DNA of 64,000 nucleotides from Atopsyche davidsoni. Lineage: Eukaryota; Arthropoda; Insecta; Trichoptera; Hydrobiosidae. This document shows positions 9,653-22,560 of the stretch, in pieces; the first letter of the stretch is position 1; every line of letters starts with the position of its first letter. The translations under genes and the position numbers were made by a program. Below the pieces are notes generated by a model that worked only from the letters and a program-made list of their open reading frames with translations, ran no database searches and was not told the origin of the DNA. The stretch is taken from positions 905,501-969,500 of the forward strand of contig JAILWY010000009.1 of assembly GCA_022113835.1 (NCBI GenBank), read 5' to 3'.

Positions 9653-12294
9653 CTTTGTTTTTTTTTTTTGTTCCAATTCAACTTTTATCGGTTTCAATAA
9701 ATATTGTTGTTATGTTTTCGTCTAACTAGTATAAATAGCTGTGCCTCTTGCTTTAATCGTGTAATTTATTTGCCTGGCGTGCTCTTCAGCTGCGGAAACC
9801 GTAGAAATAAAATAAAATCTTCCAAATTAATTTTGACGAATACGCATTTAGCCTTGACCTAAAAATGGCGCCGACGGCCAATTTTCTTCAAGATTCTACA
9901 ATCGAGCACAATAAACTTTATTGCTCGTGAAATAGCAAATAAAAATCTCACTCTTTGTAATATTATTTACCACGTCATATTTTATCACTCATATCACTCT
10001 TAACCAACCAATAAACACCGATCTTTGAATAAAACTAAACTGAAATAAGTGATATAAAATTTATGTCATAATCTTTATTGACTTTTCTGCTAAAAATAAA
10101 TCAAGCGGTAAAACCGTTTGCCTTTTAAGATAGCACATGTCATTGACCAATAGGCTGATCCACGTTGAATTTGCTTGATTTTTCCAAGGCTGATCAATGC
10201 ATCAATCAATATACAGCTATCAAACACGTCACACCGGTTATCTATACTGATGATTAATATAGGGATTGAAAAAAATACAAAAATCAAACCATACAGAAAA
10301 AACAGCGACGTTTTGTGAATAAATTAAAAATATGCAGTTTAATTAAAAAAATAATTCACTTACTGATTTCTTTAAATATAAGAGAAACCGTCAATAAAAA
10401 AAAGCAGCGAGATTTACAGTGATCGTAGACGATTAAGTTTTCATTATTATTTCCATGATTTTTTTTGTTGTTGTTTTCAGTGTAAATATTATATATATAG
10501 CATGAAGGTATTAGAGAGATATAATTATTTTTACAGAAAATAGAGCTGTCATTTCAGATAAAAATTATTATGTCCTTGTAAGATTTAGTGTATGCGCTTA
10601 AAATAGGGTAAGTGTTGTGAGTTAAAACGTTTTTATGCTGTGATACAAATAGCATAAAAATACTTTTACAACCACAAACATAATTATGAACGCTCTTATT
10701 AAAATTGCTTGAGAATTTCCATTGTTTGTTTTTGATACTAATTACTCTACAGATACGCAGAGTGTGCTCTATGCCATGCTTGTCTGCAAGGTCTTGTCGC
10801 GGCCCAATAGCCAATCAAATAAGTTCAGTAGTTACAGCTACTAGAACCTAAGCACCTAAGGACATATTTTTAAATTATCATCCGTCTGTATTTGGGACGC
10901 GGGACACGGGGCGCGGGACACGGACGCGGGACACGAGACACGAGACACGAGCCTGGAACCGCGCTTAGCCACCGTCGGACATGACGGAAATAGAATCACA
11001 AAACTATTTCATACGACACCCGAGAGTAGCCACTTTATAACTGTCTCCCATCCGCGGTGGCAGGGGTGCGAGACCAGCGGCTACTGAAGGAATATTTACT
11101 ACTGATAGTATAAAAGCGTTTTTCGTGACAGTATTTTTCAGAAAAATCAAATTTTCTATCACTGCATGTTTAAAAATATTTCTCTGATAAAATACAAACG
11201 CTAAAATGACATTCATTGTGATATTTTTTTTATGATGTTGATATATTCCGAGCAATCAACGTAATTTATTAGGCTCATTAATATTCTGTGAAAAAACTGT
11301 TTGCCTCAATTTTGATCTTACCGCACATCACTAGTAGACCGGCTATGCTAAAATACACATAAATATTTATGTAGTTTAAGCTTGAAAAGAGATTTTATGT
11401 TATGTTAAAACATGTACAGTTATGTTAACTTATATGTTAAAGGTTGCGTATCGCTGAGTTACGTGACAATCGGATAAGAAAAAAATGAATACGGGAGCAT
11501 AAATGTAAAATTACAAACACGGCCAGCCGACAACCTATTTCTAAATTAGAATATTAGATGTGAGGCACAGGAGTTATTCCCCTTTATGATTTTTTTGCTT
11601 TTGCGACAGACTGGTTATATTAACTACACTCCATATTTATAACAAATATGATAAGCCAAATAGTTATGAGATTAATTTAGTCTTAGTATTTCCTTTTGTC
11701 ATGAAAAATATGTATTTACTTCGACATACAACCTAGTACTTAGGAATCGTTAAGAAAAGATTTGGAAGTTGAAATAAAAAGGGAATGAAACATATCAAAA
11801 ATTTTGTTTAATAATAAACACATAAAACGTATGCAATTTTCATTGCCCACTATTTTAAGAATTTTGATTAAATAATACAATTTTTATAAAATTTCGTAAA
11901 GCTGGTTAGAATGTTGTGTTACTTGCAAAATGTATTTTTTAAATTTTGGATGGCTTAGGTTTTGAGATAAACACTAATTTAAATTTTGCGTTATAGCTAG
12001 AGAATAACTGCAGTGTGGCGGCACAGTGGGGGTCAGCGATCAGGGCCCGGACATCCTGGGCTAGACACCGCACAATGGGTAATCCACACCCCCCACCGAG
12101 GCCATTGTCGCTGCTCCTTGTCTCCGTGGTTTGTCAACCATCCCACCGTGCTGTGGGATCGTGGGAGAGCAGAGACTAATACTCTCTTGTATATTTGTAT
12201 GGCTTTATTAGTACATTTACGCTTTAGAGTAGGTTCGAAACTAGTGAACTCGCTTAGTTCAACCTCTGCCACACTAGACTATGAACTGTAGTTT
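9653..12294. other. Non-coding stretch; a minisatellite and two GC-richer islands
   Basis: There is no supported gene. The islands are at about 10740-10830 and 11990-12170, with ORFs on both strands and no domain signal. The rest is AT-rich. Confidence 0.35.
10894..10951. repeat. GGGACACG/GAGACACG minisatellite
   Basis: About seven 6-8-bp units of the type GGGACACG, later GAGACACG, run in tandem. Confidence 0.85.
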
Positions 12295-12302
12295 ATTTAA
12301 AA

Positions 12303-12884
12303 CAGAGGTTCCCAAAGTGGTCAATATCGACCCCCAGGGATCGATTTCGCCCTGCAAGGGGTCGATGACAGCGAAAAATAAAATTGGGGGTCCATGAACT
12401 GTAAATGGGGGTCTACGAGAGTGGATCCCATTTAGGCAGGTCATCACCAAAATTTAGACATTTCGTAAATGTCATAATGCACCGAACACAGATTGTACCT
12501 ATGTAATTTGTGACGAATCGAAGCCCTGAAGCGTACGAGTATTTCGTATGTTCTTAATTAATGTATTTTATTCTATTTAAGATATTAAAATGGAATTCCA
12601 CCAAGTATTCTCTGTCAAAAATATTGATTTTCTGAATGTTACTATACATATTTGCATTTTGTGTGTTTTTAATTAATAAAGGTACAATTAACTTTACACG
12701 TATTTTAACTTTTTCATTTTTAAACCCACTGTACAGTAAACCTTATTAAAGTAAGTTGTTCTATATAAGATGTCAAAAATATATTTGAAGTTGATGAATT
12801 TCAATATTAGCAAGGCAGGGGGTCGACGAAAAACAGGAAAACTCAACAAGCGGTCGACGGGACAAAATAGTTTGGGAAACTATG
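12303..12884. mobile_element. Non-autonomous hAT element, 582 bp
   Basis: A perfect 8-bp target duplication ATTTAAAA (12295-12302 and 12885-12892) flanks inverted ends: left CAGAGGTTCCCAAAGTGG, right (other strand) CATAGTTTCCCAAACTAT. The subterminal regions carry GGGGTCGA words near both ends. There is no transposase ORF. Its internal sequence differs from the hAT copies at 1.98 and 36.03 kb, so it is a separate family. Confidence 0.9.
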
Positions 12885-12892
12885 ATTTAAAA

Positions 12893-13406
12893 GATCAAAA
12901 ATATAATTTCATAATATTTTATATTCATGTGTGAATCGATACGCTAAATATTGTATTCACAATAAACTTTATTTAAAATATTCAATATTTTTATTGGATA
13001 TTTTTCTCGTCGTTGTTGGAACACTCTCCATCATTAGCACGTTTAAATGAAGCAGGGCCGGGAGGAAGCCACACGTGCTCAAGTGACCGATGGTCTGATA
13101 CTGCTCCGCCTCTGTTAATTAACAGAAGCGAGCATCTCTATATAAAGTTCATCGTCATAATATATGAGATTAAATTAAAGACTCCAAAAATATATTTTGA
13201 ATATATTTTATTCGTTCTTGGGTGTCGGTCTGCATCATATGTTGGTCTTCAGGAGAACCCTTAATGATGACACCAGCACCGGAATCAAAACACCAGAAGA
13301 TTCAATATTCAACAAAGCACGCCGCCCCAGAACGAAGGAAATCTAATAACACTGGCTGCCAAAATCTGCGCTTCTATTCACATGCCAAGTGATTGTTAAA
13401 AACAAA
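12893..13406. other. Spacer between two MITEs, nothing recognised
   Basis: Mostly AT-rich, with a GC-richer patch at 13040-13120. No gene is supported. Confidence 0.4.
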
Positions 13407-13408
13407 TA

Positions 13409-13828
13409 CAGTAATACCCCCCTTTACGCGAAGGATACGTTCCGGAAAAAATCGCGTTAAGTGAAATTCGGGTATATCGGGGTTTACGATTAAACATACA
13501 TACATGGTCAAAACTTAATACAAAAAAATACGAATCATTTGAATCAATCACTTAAATTCTAAGAACACTTTATGCAGTATTACATGTTATTTTTACTGAA
13601 AAATACATTTGCTGTCTTTTGGGTAGCGTTTCTTTTACGTTCTTGTAAAATACGTCCATAACATCCAACGCTGTTTTTAATTGTTAAGAGAAGTCAATGA
13701 ATTCATTATGTTCATACACATTTTTAAATAAGAAATTCGCGTAATGCGAGGCATTTTAACGCGAAATTTGAAATTCGCGTTATAGAGAAACCGCGCATAA
13801 CGGGGTCGTGTAAAGCGGTATATTACTG
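13409..13828. mobile_element. pogo/Tigger-like MITE copy 1, 420 bp, TA target
   Basis: It is flanked by TA (13407-13408 and 13829-13830). It begins CAGTAATACCCCCCTTTACG and ends in the near inverse, GTGTAAAGCGGTATATTACTG. CAGTAATACCCCGCTTTACG-type ends with a TA duplication are characteristic of pogo/Tigger-type Tc1/mariner elements. It also has inner inverted words (CGCGTTA near both ends). There is no ORF. It is the most complete of three copies in the window. Confidence 0.85.
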
Positions 13829-13830
13829 TA

Positions 13831-16317
13831 TCACAATAACAAGGTTAGGTTAAATATTATTTTTTTGCGTAAAACGTAGCGTGTAATTTATTATTAATTA
13901 CTTTTATTGAGTAAAAAAGAAAATTATTATAATATAAATTTTAAAAAAATTATAAAAAATAGGTGGTTGATAATATATATGAAATATTTAGAAAAGTATT
14001 TTCAAGATTTCAAATACATTATTTTTTCTATTAAAAATTATATAATTCGTAAAATTAATAATGATGGCACAATTTTACCAGTTGATAAAAATAGCCAACA
14101 AATTTTTTTAAAGTTGTTAGGTTAAATTCGATGGCTTTATGTACGATTATTGAATATTTATTATTTTGATAAAATAAAGTAAAACATACAAGTTTTAATT
14201 GATTATATTCATTTAATAATATTTTCACATTGATCCTAACCTGTAATCGAATAAAGTAAAGAGACAAACTTTCTCTTCATTCATATTCAAATTATTTAAT
14301 TCTCTCTCTATTTAGAGTTAATACGGTTTCCTTAATCACCCGGATTTAACAATAGCAAAATTGGTTAGCACTAACCATATGGGTTAATGACATAGCATTA
14401 TATGTTTTACATTGTTACCTCAATAAAATCCCATAGTAATCAATGACTTTCGGTATTTCGATTTATTTTTCCCCATAATACTCGCATATGCGATATCTAT
14501 AAATACTTATTGATAAAGCTATATTTTACGATGGTGCACTCATTTCAACGCAGGTTTAATCTTATTATATTGTACGTATCTATTTACATTTTTTTATTTA
14601 CTTTAATTTTATTTTGAATTTGTATGTACACTTAACATATTGTCGGAAATAAGTTTGCTAATAAATTAATCGCAGCCAGTGATAAGTTTTAATTTTTTGA
14701 ATTAGAAGTTGCGAGGATAAAATTTAGATTTTATTGAGGTATCGAAGGCCTTAGTTGACGATTTAAATATAAAAATTGCAAATAATATTATGTAGCTAAT
14801 GATAATATTATTTGATATCGGTAGGTAAGAAATATTTAAATAAAAACGCCATCTATAAATTTTAGTCGAAACACGAGTCTTGAAGAATGTCATTAAAATA
14901 AATAATATTAAAAAATATCATTCAACAAATATTAATTTAATTTATTAATAGTAAGCATTTAAGTTATTTTTTTTGTTATAAGTATAACATAAAAAAAGAA
15001 ACTAAATACTTTGTCAGTAAAAGAAAAAATATATACATTGGACATAATATCGATAATGTATCAATTGTACGTGGCGCTTTTTATAGGTTGAACATTAATT
15101 ATCCATTATTCTTATTAGGAAACAAATCAAAATAAATCAAATGTATTAACACGTGTATTTTTCTCGCACTAGAGTTGGCGACCTTCAACTTAAAAATACA
15201 GCAAAATGGGATCTTCATATTACAAAAACAATATTAAAATTAATAAACGACTCCAAGGCCTGCATTATTTTCACAGCCAACACAAACAAGAATTACACAG
15301 AAGAATAATAAAAATTAACAAAAAAATGCTAAGTGCGATGTGAAACTTGATAAAAATGGCACAGGGTGGAGAGGTTTTGAGGGAATTTAGAAATTAATTT
15401 CCTCCCTCTCGCGGGGCCTCGAGCACTCTCGAAGGCTGCTGACTCAGGGGAGGTGCTTGCTTCCTCCCCTGCCCCTTCACTTTGTACCAGCCCCGTCCTG
15501 ATGATGGTACAAACCTGAAAGTAGTCTTTTTTTTTTTTCTTGTTTGGAGAAATTCATAGCCAAGATTTTCGAATAAATCTCGAATTATTAATAGTTTTTT
15601 TTAAATTTATATTTTTATGCATACTAAGATTATTTTTGATCCCAAAAATTATAATTATTCAACTGCTAGGCTTATTGTGCTAACATTATATATTAGTTGC
15701 ACGGTTATTCGTTTGAAACTACAAAAAATACGGGAGACAGTTAATAATAGAATTCACACTAATCCTTGTGACAATCCATATAAATTTTTATCCAAATTTT
15801 TTTTACCTTGATTTATACGTGCGCAATTTATATCAAAATGATTTCATCGTACATATACTCGTAAAATATTCTATAAATTTTTAATGAACACTTGTGCATA
15901 CTTATAGTATTAATAATATGTACTATTATTTACAAAGGTACACATTTCAATGGCGAAAAAGACAATAGATTTTTTTACGTGCCACTTCGACCTTATAAGA
16001 TCTGTCAGCCTAGCGACATAATAGTTTTGCACACCATAACCCTCTAGCTTAACTATAATTTAAAGCATTATTTACACAAGAGTAATCGATGCTAATTATA
16101 ATGCTAACAAGACATGCCAAGTGATATAAATAAAAAATGCAAACCGATACTATATTGGAGTAAATTTTTAAAATAAGTCAGTGATAAGCATTCGTTAGCT
16201 AGGTCATGGCGACGGGTCCAGGTAGCCACACCATAAACCATAGTCCGTGGCAAACACCATAGTCGAGTTGTCCAATCCGACCGGAAACAAAGGCTCCATA
16301 AAGGAAGTAACACAATA
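13831..16317. other. Very AT-rich stretch with one GC-rich patch (15370-15500)
   Basis: No supported gene. ORFs of 60-70 codons are Asn/Ile/Lys/Tyr-rich and are expected by chance here. The patch at 15370-15500 ends in CCTGATGATGG...CTGAAA (15500-15520), a weak echo of a hammerhead core without a proper stem III or cleavage site. Confidence 0.4.
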
Positions 16318-16375
16318 CAACATGACGGCGCGACGCGGATGTGCAGGTCTCGGGTTCAAATCCACACCGTGACTT
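16318..16375 (+). mobile_element. tRNA-like SINE remnant
   Basis: CGGGTTCAAATCC (B box) lies in GTCTCGGGTTCAAATCCACA with no matching acceptor arm. It is a probable degraded SINE head. Confidence 0.35.
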
Positions 16376-16559
16376 AATTTACTTTTATATCCTTCAAGTA
16401 GGCTTATTCTAATGCACGGCCTATTTGAATATGTTTATTTTCTTTTGTGGTTCAAATTTTAGCGACAGAGCAGCGGCGTGCTTAGAACGTGTGTTAAGAT
16501 TAAAATAAATATTTTGATTCAAAAGTATATTATTGAAGTATATCTAATCCGGATGAAGT

Positions 16560-16655
16560 AATATGTTGATATCCTCACCGTTAAGTAGATTGCATAGCTG
16601 CTTTCCGACTATGAAATTCTAGGTTCGAATCCAATCCTACAAATATTAATTGCCT
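16560..16655 (+). mobile_element. tRNA-like SINE remnant
   Basis: An A-box-like region, TAAGTAGATTGCATAGCTG, is followed about 30 bp later by a B box, AGGTTCGAATCC (16620-16631). The spacing resembles a tRNA-derived SINE promoter. No cloverleaf with paired acceptor arms is visible. Confidence 0.4.
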
Positions 16656-16659
16656 TATA

Positions 16660-17999
16660 AATCAAAGAAGACAAATCAACTTTAATAAAATACCCGTATT
16701 TAGTTTCTCTGCATTTTTGCTATGCACAGTCGTAATTGTCGCAAATGCTTGCTCATCTGCTTATATAAGAATAATGAAAAGGAAATCTTTGTTTGAAAAT
16801 CTGTTGCTTGAGGATTGAATATATTTTTATTAATTCATGCGCCGCAAACTAATTGTTGAAAACCACTGCGCTCTACCATTTATTAACATGAGGGAAGATT
16901 CAGTAATGTTTTTAAAACTGAAAAGTAATACGTACTTTATAAAAATAAAAGAAATTCACAAGTGCCACTGTTTACTTCGTAAAAGTTTTAGTCTTTAAAA
17001 CTACAAAAAAAAAACATTACTACTAGCTCTTAACATTTGAAAATTTTATTATCGCGTAATGTCCATTGTTCTTGCATATTTTGTGCGCAAATAGAATAAT
17101 GAATAAGCCAAATCCGTAGCAAAATATAAACCTATACTTTCGTTATATTTTTGCATAGATCGAACTATGTGTTTGAATACTTCTTGGGCCTAAAAATATA
17201 TACTGTGCCACGGTTAGTGCTATTTTGAATTGTATGCATCAAATTCAAATAAAAATTGTAAATTTTAAAATTATGAATATGTAAAAACAGGTTACACGTA
17301 TTGGATATAAATGCGGATTTAATTATAATTATCGAGTTCATGTTCGTGTTATTCGTGAATTGTAACAGATAAGACACGTCAATACGATCCTTATCACTCG
17401 GGGGTGTACAACGCCATCGGGGTCAAAGCACTTCAAGTTGCAAGTCCTGCAAAGCAAAGGACATTTGAAAAAGGCGCGAAACCTTAAAACTTTTCTTCCA
17501 AGCCGGGGTCGTGAACCGTCGGTTGCGTTGCATTTATTGGAAATATAAAATGCTTTTAATGTAAACATAAAAAAAACATGCGCTATATTAATGAGAAACA
17601 CATTTATTTCAGGTCATAAACTATACGAAAAATTTATAAACATGAAACGATGTTATAAATAGAAAACATATATTATTTTTAATTTAATTTCTTGAGTATC
17701 GCTAAATTTTTTCACTCGACGTTCAGAAATATTATAATAGCATTCATATTGCTACATAGTTTTTCTATTTAATTTTTATAATTTGTTGACAGTGTACCGA
17801 CATAAATTTGTTTATTTATTTTGTAAAAAAAAAAAATCACAACTATCTGAGAGGATATGAGTTTAAATGAGAAAATAAAATACAGTTTAGTCTGAATTTA
17901 ATGTCATATCTAGAAAACTTAACTTGTGCTAAAATTTAAAAAATTAAAGTTAGCATATTTATTTGTATACTTTAAAAATATAAATAATAAAACCAACCC
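16660..17999. other. AT-rich stretch with a small GC-richer island (17390-17530)
   Basis: No gene. The island contains GATAAG and GGGGTCAAAG words (GATA and nuclear-receptor-like) and could be regulatory. Confidence 0.35.
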
Positions 18000-18290
18000 T
18001 GAAATGTTTGCAACCTCCCGCTAGACGAGTCGCACGCGGTGACATACGCGATTATCTTTTATCCCCCTCGCGCTCATGTAAATCGCGCGGCGCCGAAACG
18101 GGACGGCGCGCGCCCGCGAGGACGGGCGTCTCCCTCTCCGCGCGGCCAGGTGCGTGCGAGGGAGGGGGACGCACACAGCGGCCGTGTGGACTATGGAACA
18201 TGTGCGAGGTGAGTACAGTGTACAGCGACAGCTGTACAAGGCGCAGGCGAGTAGCCGCGCCGCGCGAGTGATGATGCATTTATGCTATAT
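18000..18290 (+). promoter_or_regulatory. CpG-rich promoter-like block with a candidate upstream exon ending at 18208
   Basis: This is an abrupt GC- and CpG-rich block in AT-rich DNA, 1.7 kb upstream of the RBM24-type first coding exon. On the plus strand an ATG in strong context (ACTATGG, 18193-18195) is followed after 16 bases by a consensus splice donor GAG|GTGAGT (18208/18209). It could be an alternative 5' exon of the downstream gene. Its phase (1) does not match the phase-0 acceptor at 38003, so a direct coding splice to exon 2 would be out of frame; a 5' UTR role fits better. Confidence 0.45.
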
Positions 18291-19160
18291 TTATTTTAAT
18301 GACATGCCTAACTTGTCTCAATATAAAACAAATAATAAACGTAATCATTTTTTATTTTTAAGTATACTGAACTTACAAGCGCGTGTAACGTTCACGAAAA
18401 TGACATTTCACATTTAGGGAATAAGAAAAATGTACACTTATATGAATTTGAACAGTATTAATATCACCAATAACATCAAATAAGAAAAAAAATATTGAAT
18501 CATTGGTAGGCCGAAAAAATATAAAAAAATTTCAACAAAATTATGTGAAAATTTTGTACTTTTATTTTATTCCATTTATATGTTTATTTTTAACGTAAGA
18601 TTGTATCAATTATTTAATTAAAAAACACCTCGGCTCCTATGTGATGATTTTTTATTTTATTTAGCAACACGAGGGTTTATTATCGTAATTAAAAACCACA
18701 AATACACATTAAAATCAGTTTTTGAAATATTTATATTTTTATGATTTTTTTTCAATGATATTTATGATACTTATTTTTGATATTTATAAAACTTATTTAT
18801 GATACTGGTTCGGATACTTTTTCAAAGTAACAATATTATTATCACATAGCAAATATCTGTCGTAAAATAATTGTTTAATACAATATCAAATATTAATATA
18901 TTTTTTCAAATAAAATGTTTTATTATAATTTAATTATATCACTAATTCTTCAAGTTTTTTAGTAAGGAAAAAAATAATTTAAATACCAATATTTCCCACC
19001 CTCGTTGATACTCAATATTAATAAAAAGACCACCTCAAAGTTTTAATGCTTAAGATCTATGCGACGGAATGAAACAATTAAATAACTTTTGTCAAAAACG
19101 GTCCTCAAAACCGTCGCCTTGAGAGTAAACTTTAAAAAAAAATATGTAAAAAAATTATAC
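18291..19160. other. AT-rich stretch between the two GC-rich blocks
   Basis: No gene. Homopolymer-rich AT sequence. Confidence 0.45.
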
Positions 19161-19164
19161 TCAC

Positions 19165-19345
19165 CTCATTGGACTACCCGCAGCTCCGTTGGTCCGTTAA
19201 AAAACGCAAAAAACCCATACTGCACCCATGTCTAGCTGGGGGGCTAAAATTAGCCGGGGGCACACTCGGAGGGGGGCGGACGGAGCCCCGGCCCCCGCCC
19301 CCCGCCCCGCCCCGCCCCTCCCCTCCCCGCGCCCGCGTCATTCTC
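19165..19345 (-). other. Candidate divergent antisense first exon
   Basis: On the minus strand a consensus donor AATGAG|GTGAGTATAA ends an exon at 19165, with the GC-rich promoter directly behind it. This is what a divergent (antisense) transcript from the same promoter would look like. No coding potential is apparent. Only the donor and the position support it. Confidence 0.3.
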
Positions 19346-19381
19346 AAACTTCAAACGTGGAAATCGCGCCATTCGTCAGTC
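19270..19381 (+). promoter_or_regulatory. GC-box cluster and TCAGTC initiator of the RBM24-type gene
   Basis: A tract of CCCCGCCCC/CCCCTCCCC boxes (about 19284-19330) precedes an arthropod-type initiator TCAGTC at 19376-19381. No TATA box is present at -30. Starting here the 5' UTR would be about 557 bp. Sequence-based inference only. Confidence 0.45.
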
Positions 19382-19442
19382 GACCGGCCGAGCGTGCGCG
19401 TCGCGTCCCGTCCCGTGTTCCGCCGACATCGCCCGTGACGAC

Positions 19443-19454
19443 ATGCAGTGGTGA
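19443..19454 (+). other. Minimal upstream ORF 1 (M-Q-W-stop)
   Basis: ATG at 19443 followed by two codons and TGA, inside the predicted 5' UTR. Confidence 0.4.
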
Positions 19455-19664
19455 AGCGCCTCGCCCGAGACCGACTCTCGCTTCCTAGCACTCGCCTAGA
19501 CCCTCGCGGACCAGGAAGCGCCAGCCGCCCCATCGCCCCGCCGCCCCGCCGCCCCGCCGCCCCGCCGTGCAGAAAGTTTTGCGATAACTTCGAGTGACCC
19601 GGCGAGAAACCCGCGTCGATTTCCCAGCCCGTCGGAGCGCGAGGATTCTGTGCCCGCTGCGTTG

Positions 19665-19679
19665 ATGTCGATGCGCTGA
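19665..19679 (+). other. Minimal upstream ORF 2 (M-S-M-R-stop)
   Basis: ATG at 19665, a second in-frame ATG at 19671 and TGA at 19677-19679, inside the predicted 5' UTR. Confidence 0.4.
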
Positions 19680-19934
19680 AGTTAGTCGACAATTCTCGAG
19701 TGCGGATTCCGCGAGCCGGCGCCTCGATCCGGAGCCGGGCGCGACTCGGGGACGATACTCGCCGAGGATTCGAGTCGGGACCCGAACATTTCAGGCTCCA
19801 CCCTGCCCGACGTCGAGCCCCGCCGCTCGGACAGCCCGCCGCCGTGCAAGCGCCCGCGCCCCGGCCCGGCCGGCCGCAAGATACTCGCGCAGCTGCCGCC
19901 GGAGCGCGTGCCCTCGGGGGCGGAGGCGCTGAGG

Positions 19935-20159
19935 ATGCTCATGCCGGCGCTCGGAGGCGCGGAGCCCGAGGGGCTGGCGCTCACGCTGGGGGCCCTCTCC
20001 CACCAGAAGGACACCACGTGGACCAAGCTCTTCGTGGGCGGCCTGCCCTACCACACCACCGACAAGAGCCTCCGCGAGCACTTCGCCGTCTTCGGCGAGA
20101 TCGAGGAGGCCGTCGTCATCACGGACAGGCAGACCAGCAAGAGCAGGGGATACGGATTC
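19935..20159 (+). CDS. Rbm24: RBM24/RBM38 (SUP-12 family) RNA-binding protein, first coding exon
   Basis: This exon codes for 75 residues from the ATG at 19935 (A at -3, good context). After about 23 family-variable residues comes the [19 protein letters not shown] stretch, which is the hallmark N-terminus of RBM24/RBM38/SUP-12. The RRM follows, with RNP2 (LFVGGL) and RNP1 (KSRGYGF). Family members bind GU-rich RNA, control muscle and heart alternative splicing and stabilise mRNAs; that is family knowledge. The exon ends in phase 0 at the donor TTC|GTAAGT (20159/20160). The codons between RNP2 and RNP1 ([11 protein letters not shown]) match the family closely. The reading frame is also open upstream back to 19686 without an ATG, and that region contains an NLS-like [10 protein letters not shown], so a longer N-terminus via an unseen upstream exon is possible. 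GC-rich codon use reflects the CpG-island location. Confidence 0.93.
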
Positions 20160-20165
20160 GTAAGT

Positions 20166-22560
20166 GACGTTCCTCAAATCCGCCGGTACCGAGGGGGCGC
20201 TCTCGACCCTCTCTGTCTCGCAAAATATGAATCATCTTTTCTTTCTGCGTCCCCTCTGGTCCCTCGACTCGGGCGCTTTCCCCGGTTGAAAGTCATTCTA
20301 CTCGTTTGGACTGTTTTTTTCTCGTCGTATTCGCACTTCATACGATTATTGCCGGTTCATACCGTTTGGTGGCGATTTGCCAGAACAGTTCATCGATGCT
20401 GTTCCGATAATTCCATTGTTTTGAACCAAATTTTCTATCGTTGATTTCTCAATCTCTCAATTCGGCAGCGCTCAGTTCGAGTCTTCGGAAACGACTCCGA
20501 TCGTTGATCGAGTGGCCCGCCGCGCTGACGATTCCTCGCTCGTCCCGTCGTCATTTCCGATAACGAGAGGTGATCGACGATCGACGATTGTTCGCCGAAC
20601 ACCGCGAGTGTGACGGGAGCGGAGTGCGCGGCACAAAAACCTGACCAGATGTTAGGAATATAAAAAGTGACGTCGGCTAACTAGCCATGTGAGACGTCGC
20701 GGTGGCCATTATTACTTCACGTTTGAGGGACAAAAAAGAATTACGGATTCCAGCATTGCATGAATATGTATGTCTCCGTGCTGTATTGTATTATAATTAT
20801 TTCAACGTTTTTGGGGCAGTGAGTTGGATTCGATTTGACATTGTGCAAAATAACACGCGGACGGAGGCAGAACACGTGGACTCGATTTCGATGAACGTGG
20901 CACTACATTTTTAGAACATTAATATTATTAGAAATAAAATTTTTAATTCTTTTTTTTTTTTTGATGTTTATAATAAAAAATTTACAAAATATTGTTTGCA
21001 TCTGATTATCAAGTTTTTTTTATGCTGACGTAATAGCTCTATTTTGTATTCTTTATTATTATTATTTATTTTATTTATTTTAACTATGTTATTTATTTAC
21101 TTAACTATCTGCGTACATATACAGATTTAATAAAAATAGTAAAGCAGAGCGTCATTCGGTTTCATTCGATTTTATCGATGAATATCAATATGAGTTCGTA
21201 AACAATACACATGCGTTGACGAAATATGTAAAAATGCACAACTTCGTACACAAATTTAAATATTAATTAGCACAAAAAAAAAACCAACTCGTGTGAGTTT
21301 ATATCAAAGTATTTTATGTATAACTTTTTTTGTGTTATTGTGGTATGAATTCGCGAAGTCATACTTTAGCTTCAATAAAAAAAATGGAAGTATTCAGAAT
21401 CTCTCTCAAGCCTTCGTGGCCACCCATCTCGCAAGGCTGATCTCCTCAGCAGGTGATTAGAGCTGCAACTGCAGAGACTGTGATAACAGATCCACAGTGA
21501 TGCTGCGTTTTATAGCACTGCATTAAACCGACGCAGCAAGTACTGAAACATCTCGCTTACATAATAGGAAAACGTCTCTTTTTTTACTATGGCACGAATT
21601 CGACAACACTCGTGAAGGTTTCTTATCAAAGACACTTTGTATTTGCGCAATAAATATTTTGTAACAATAGACAAGCATAGGTGCACACAAATAGCCTGCG
21701 AATAGCGAATATAATGTTTACACGACACAAACTCCTTTTTTTTGCAAAATTATACGGGGTAATTTTATATAATTATTTAGTTCTTGCCGTTTAAAATATG
21801 ACAACATCGTTACAATTGAACTTATATAAAATAAGTCAATAAAATTATTTTCGAATTAGTAATGAAAATGGATATTTTATTTTGACCACTCGGCCAGTAA
21901 TCTTTTAGAATGTTTGTGGAATATTGATTCGATTTGTTAGAAATATGACAGTCTGGCACAGTGGCGAGTCCGCGTCACGTAATGCATATTTTACTGATGA
22001 AATACACCGAAATAATAGCAGTTGTTCAACATCTATTTAAAAAAAAAACAGTACTTACTCGGACGTTGGACATACCTACCTGTTTATAATTGCCTACTAA
22101 TAAATAAACATCAACTTGACTCCTAAGTAGAGTACATCACAATATTACCAATTAAACATTACTGCAGTTTTTATCATTACCCTGAAAAGCCGAATCGATC
22201 GCAATTCATTTGTGATAGAACAAAAGATCAAACGTTCAGTGATTGTAATTATTTTACACGGATGACTCAAATGGCAAACGATGAATGCCGTCTATTTTTC
22301 ATTATCTTCCACATCACCTAGATTTCTTTGGCTCTCATCTGAACGTTCGATTGTTGCAATTCTAAATCCATGCCAATGTGCCAAAGCGTCTCGACAAAAG
22401 CAGCCGAAAACAATCTAATTAATGGCATAGACTTTGGCTCATGCGAAACTCTCCCCACTGGCATATTATAAAACTCCCCCTCTAGCCTAGTCGCTCTGCC
22501 CCACAAATATTACTAACTCCTTGGAGTAGGGTTACCAACAGCAAAACGCAGACATATCTT

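Noticed and set aside
10554..10814. Minus-strand ORF of 86 codons
   Set aside because: No domain, and its composition follows the AT-rich background apart from a short GC-richer end.
15497..15525. CCTGATGATGG...CTGAAAGTAGTC resembling a hammerhead core
   Set aside because: Stem II has only three pairs, the stem III pair is G:G and stem I does not form.
19169..20177. Several ORFs of 86-155 codons on both strands around the RBM24 first exon
   Set aside because: These are stop-free shadows of the CpG island. Only the frame with the RRM matches a known family.
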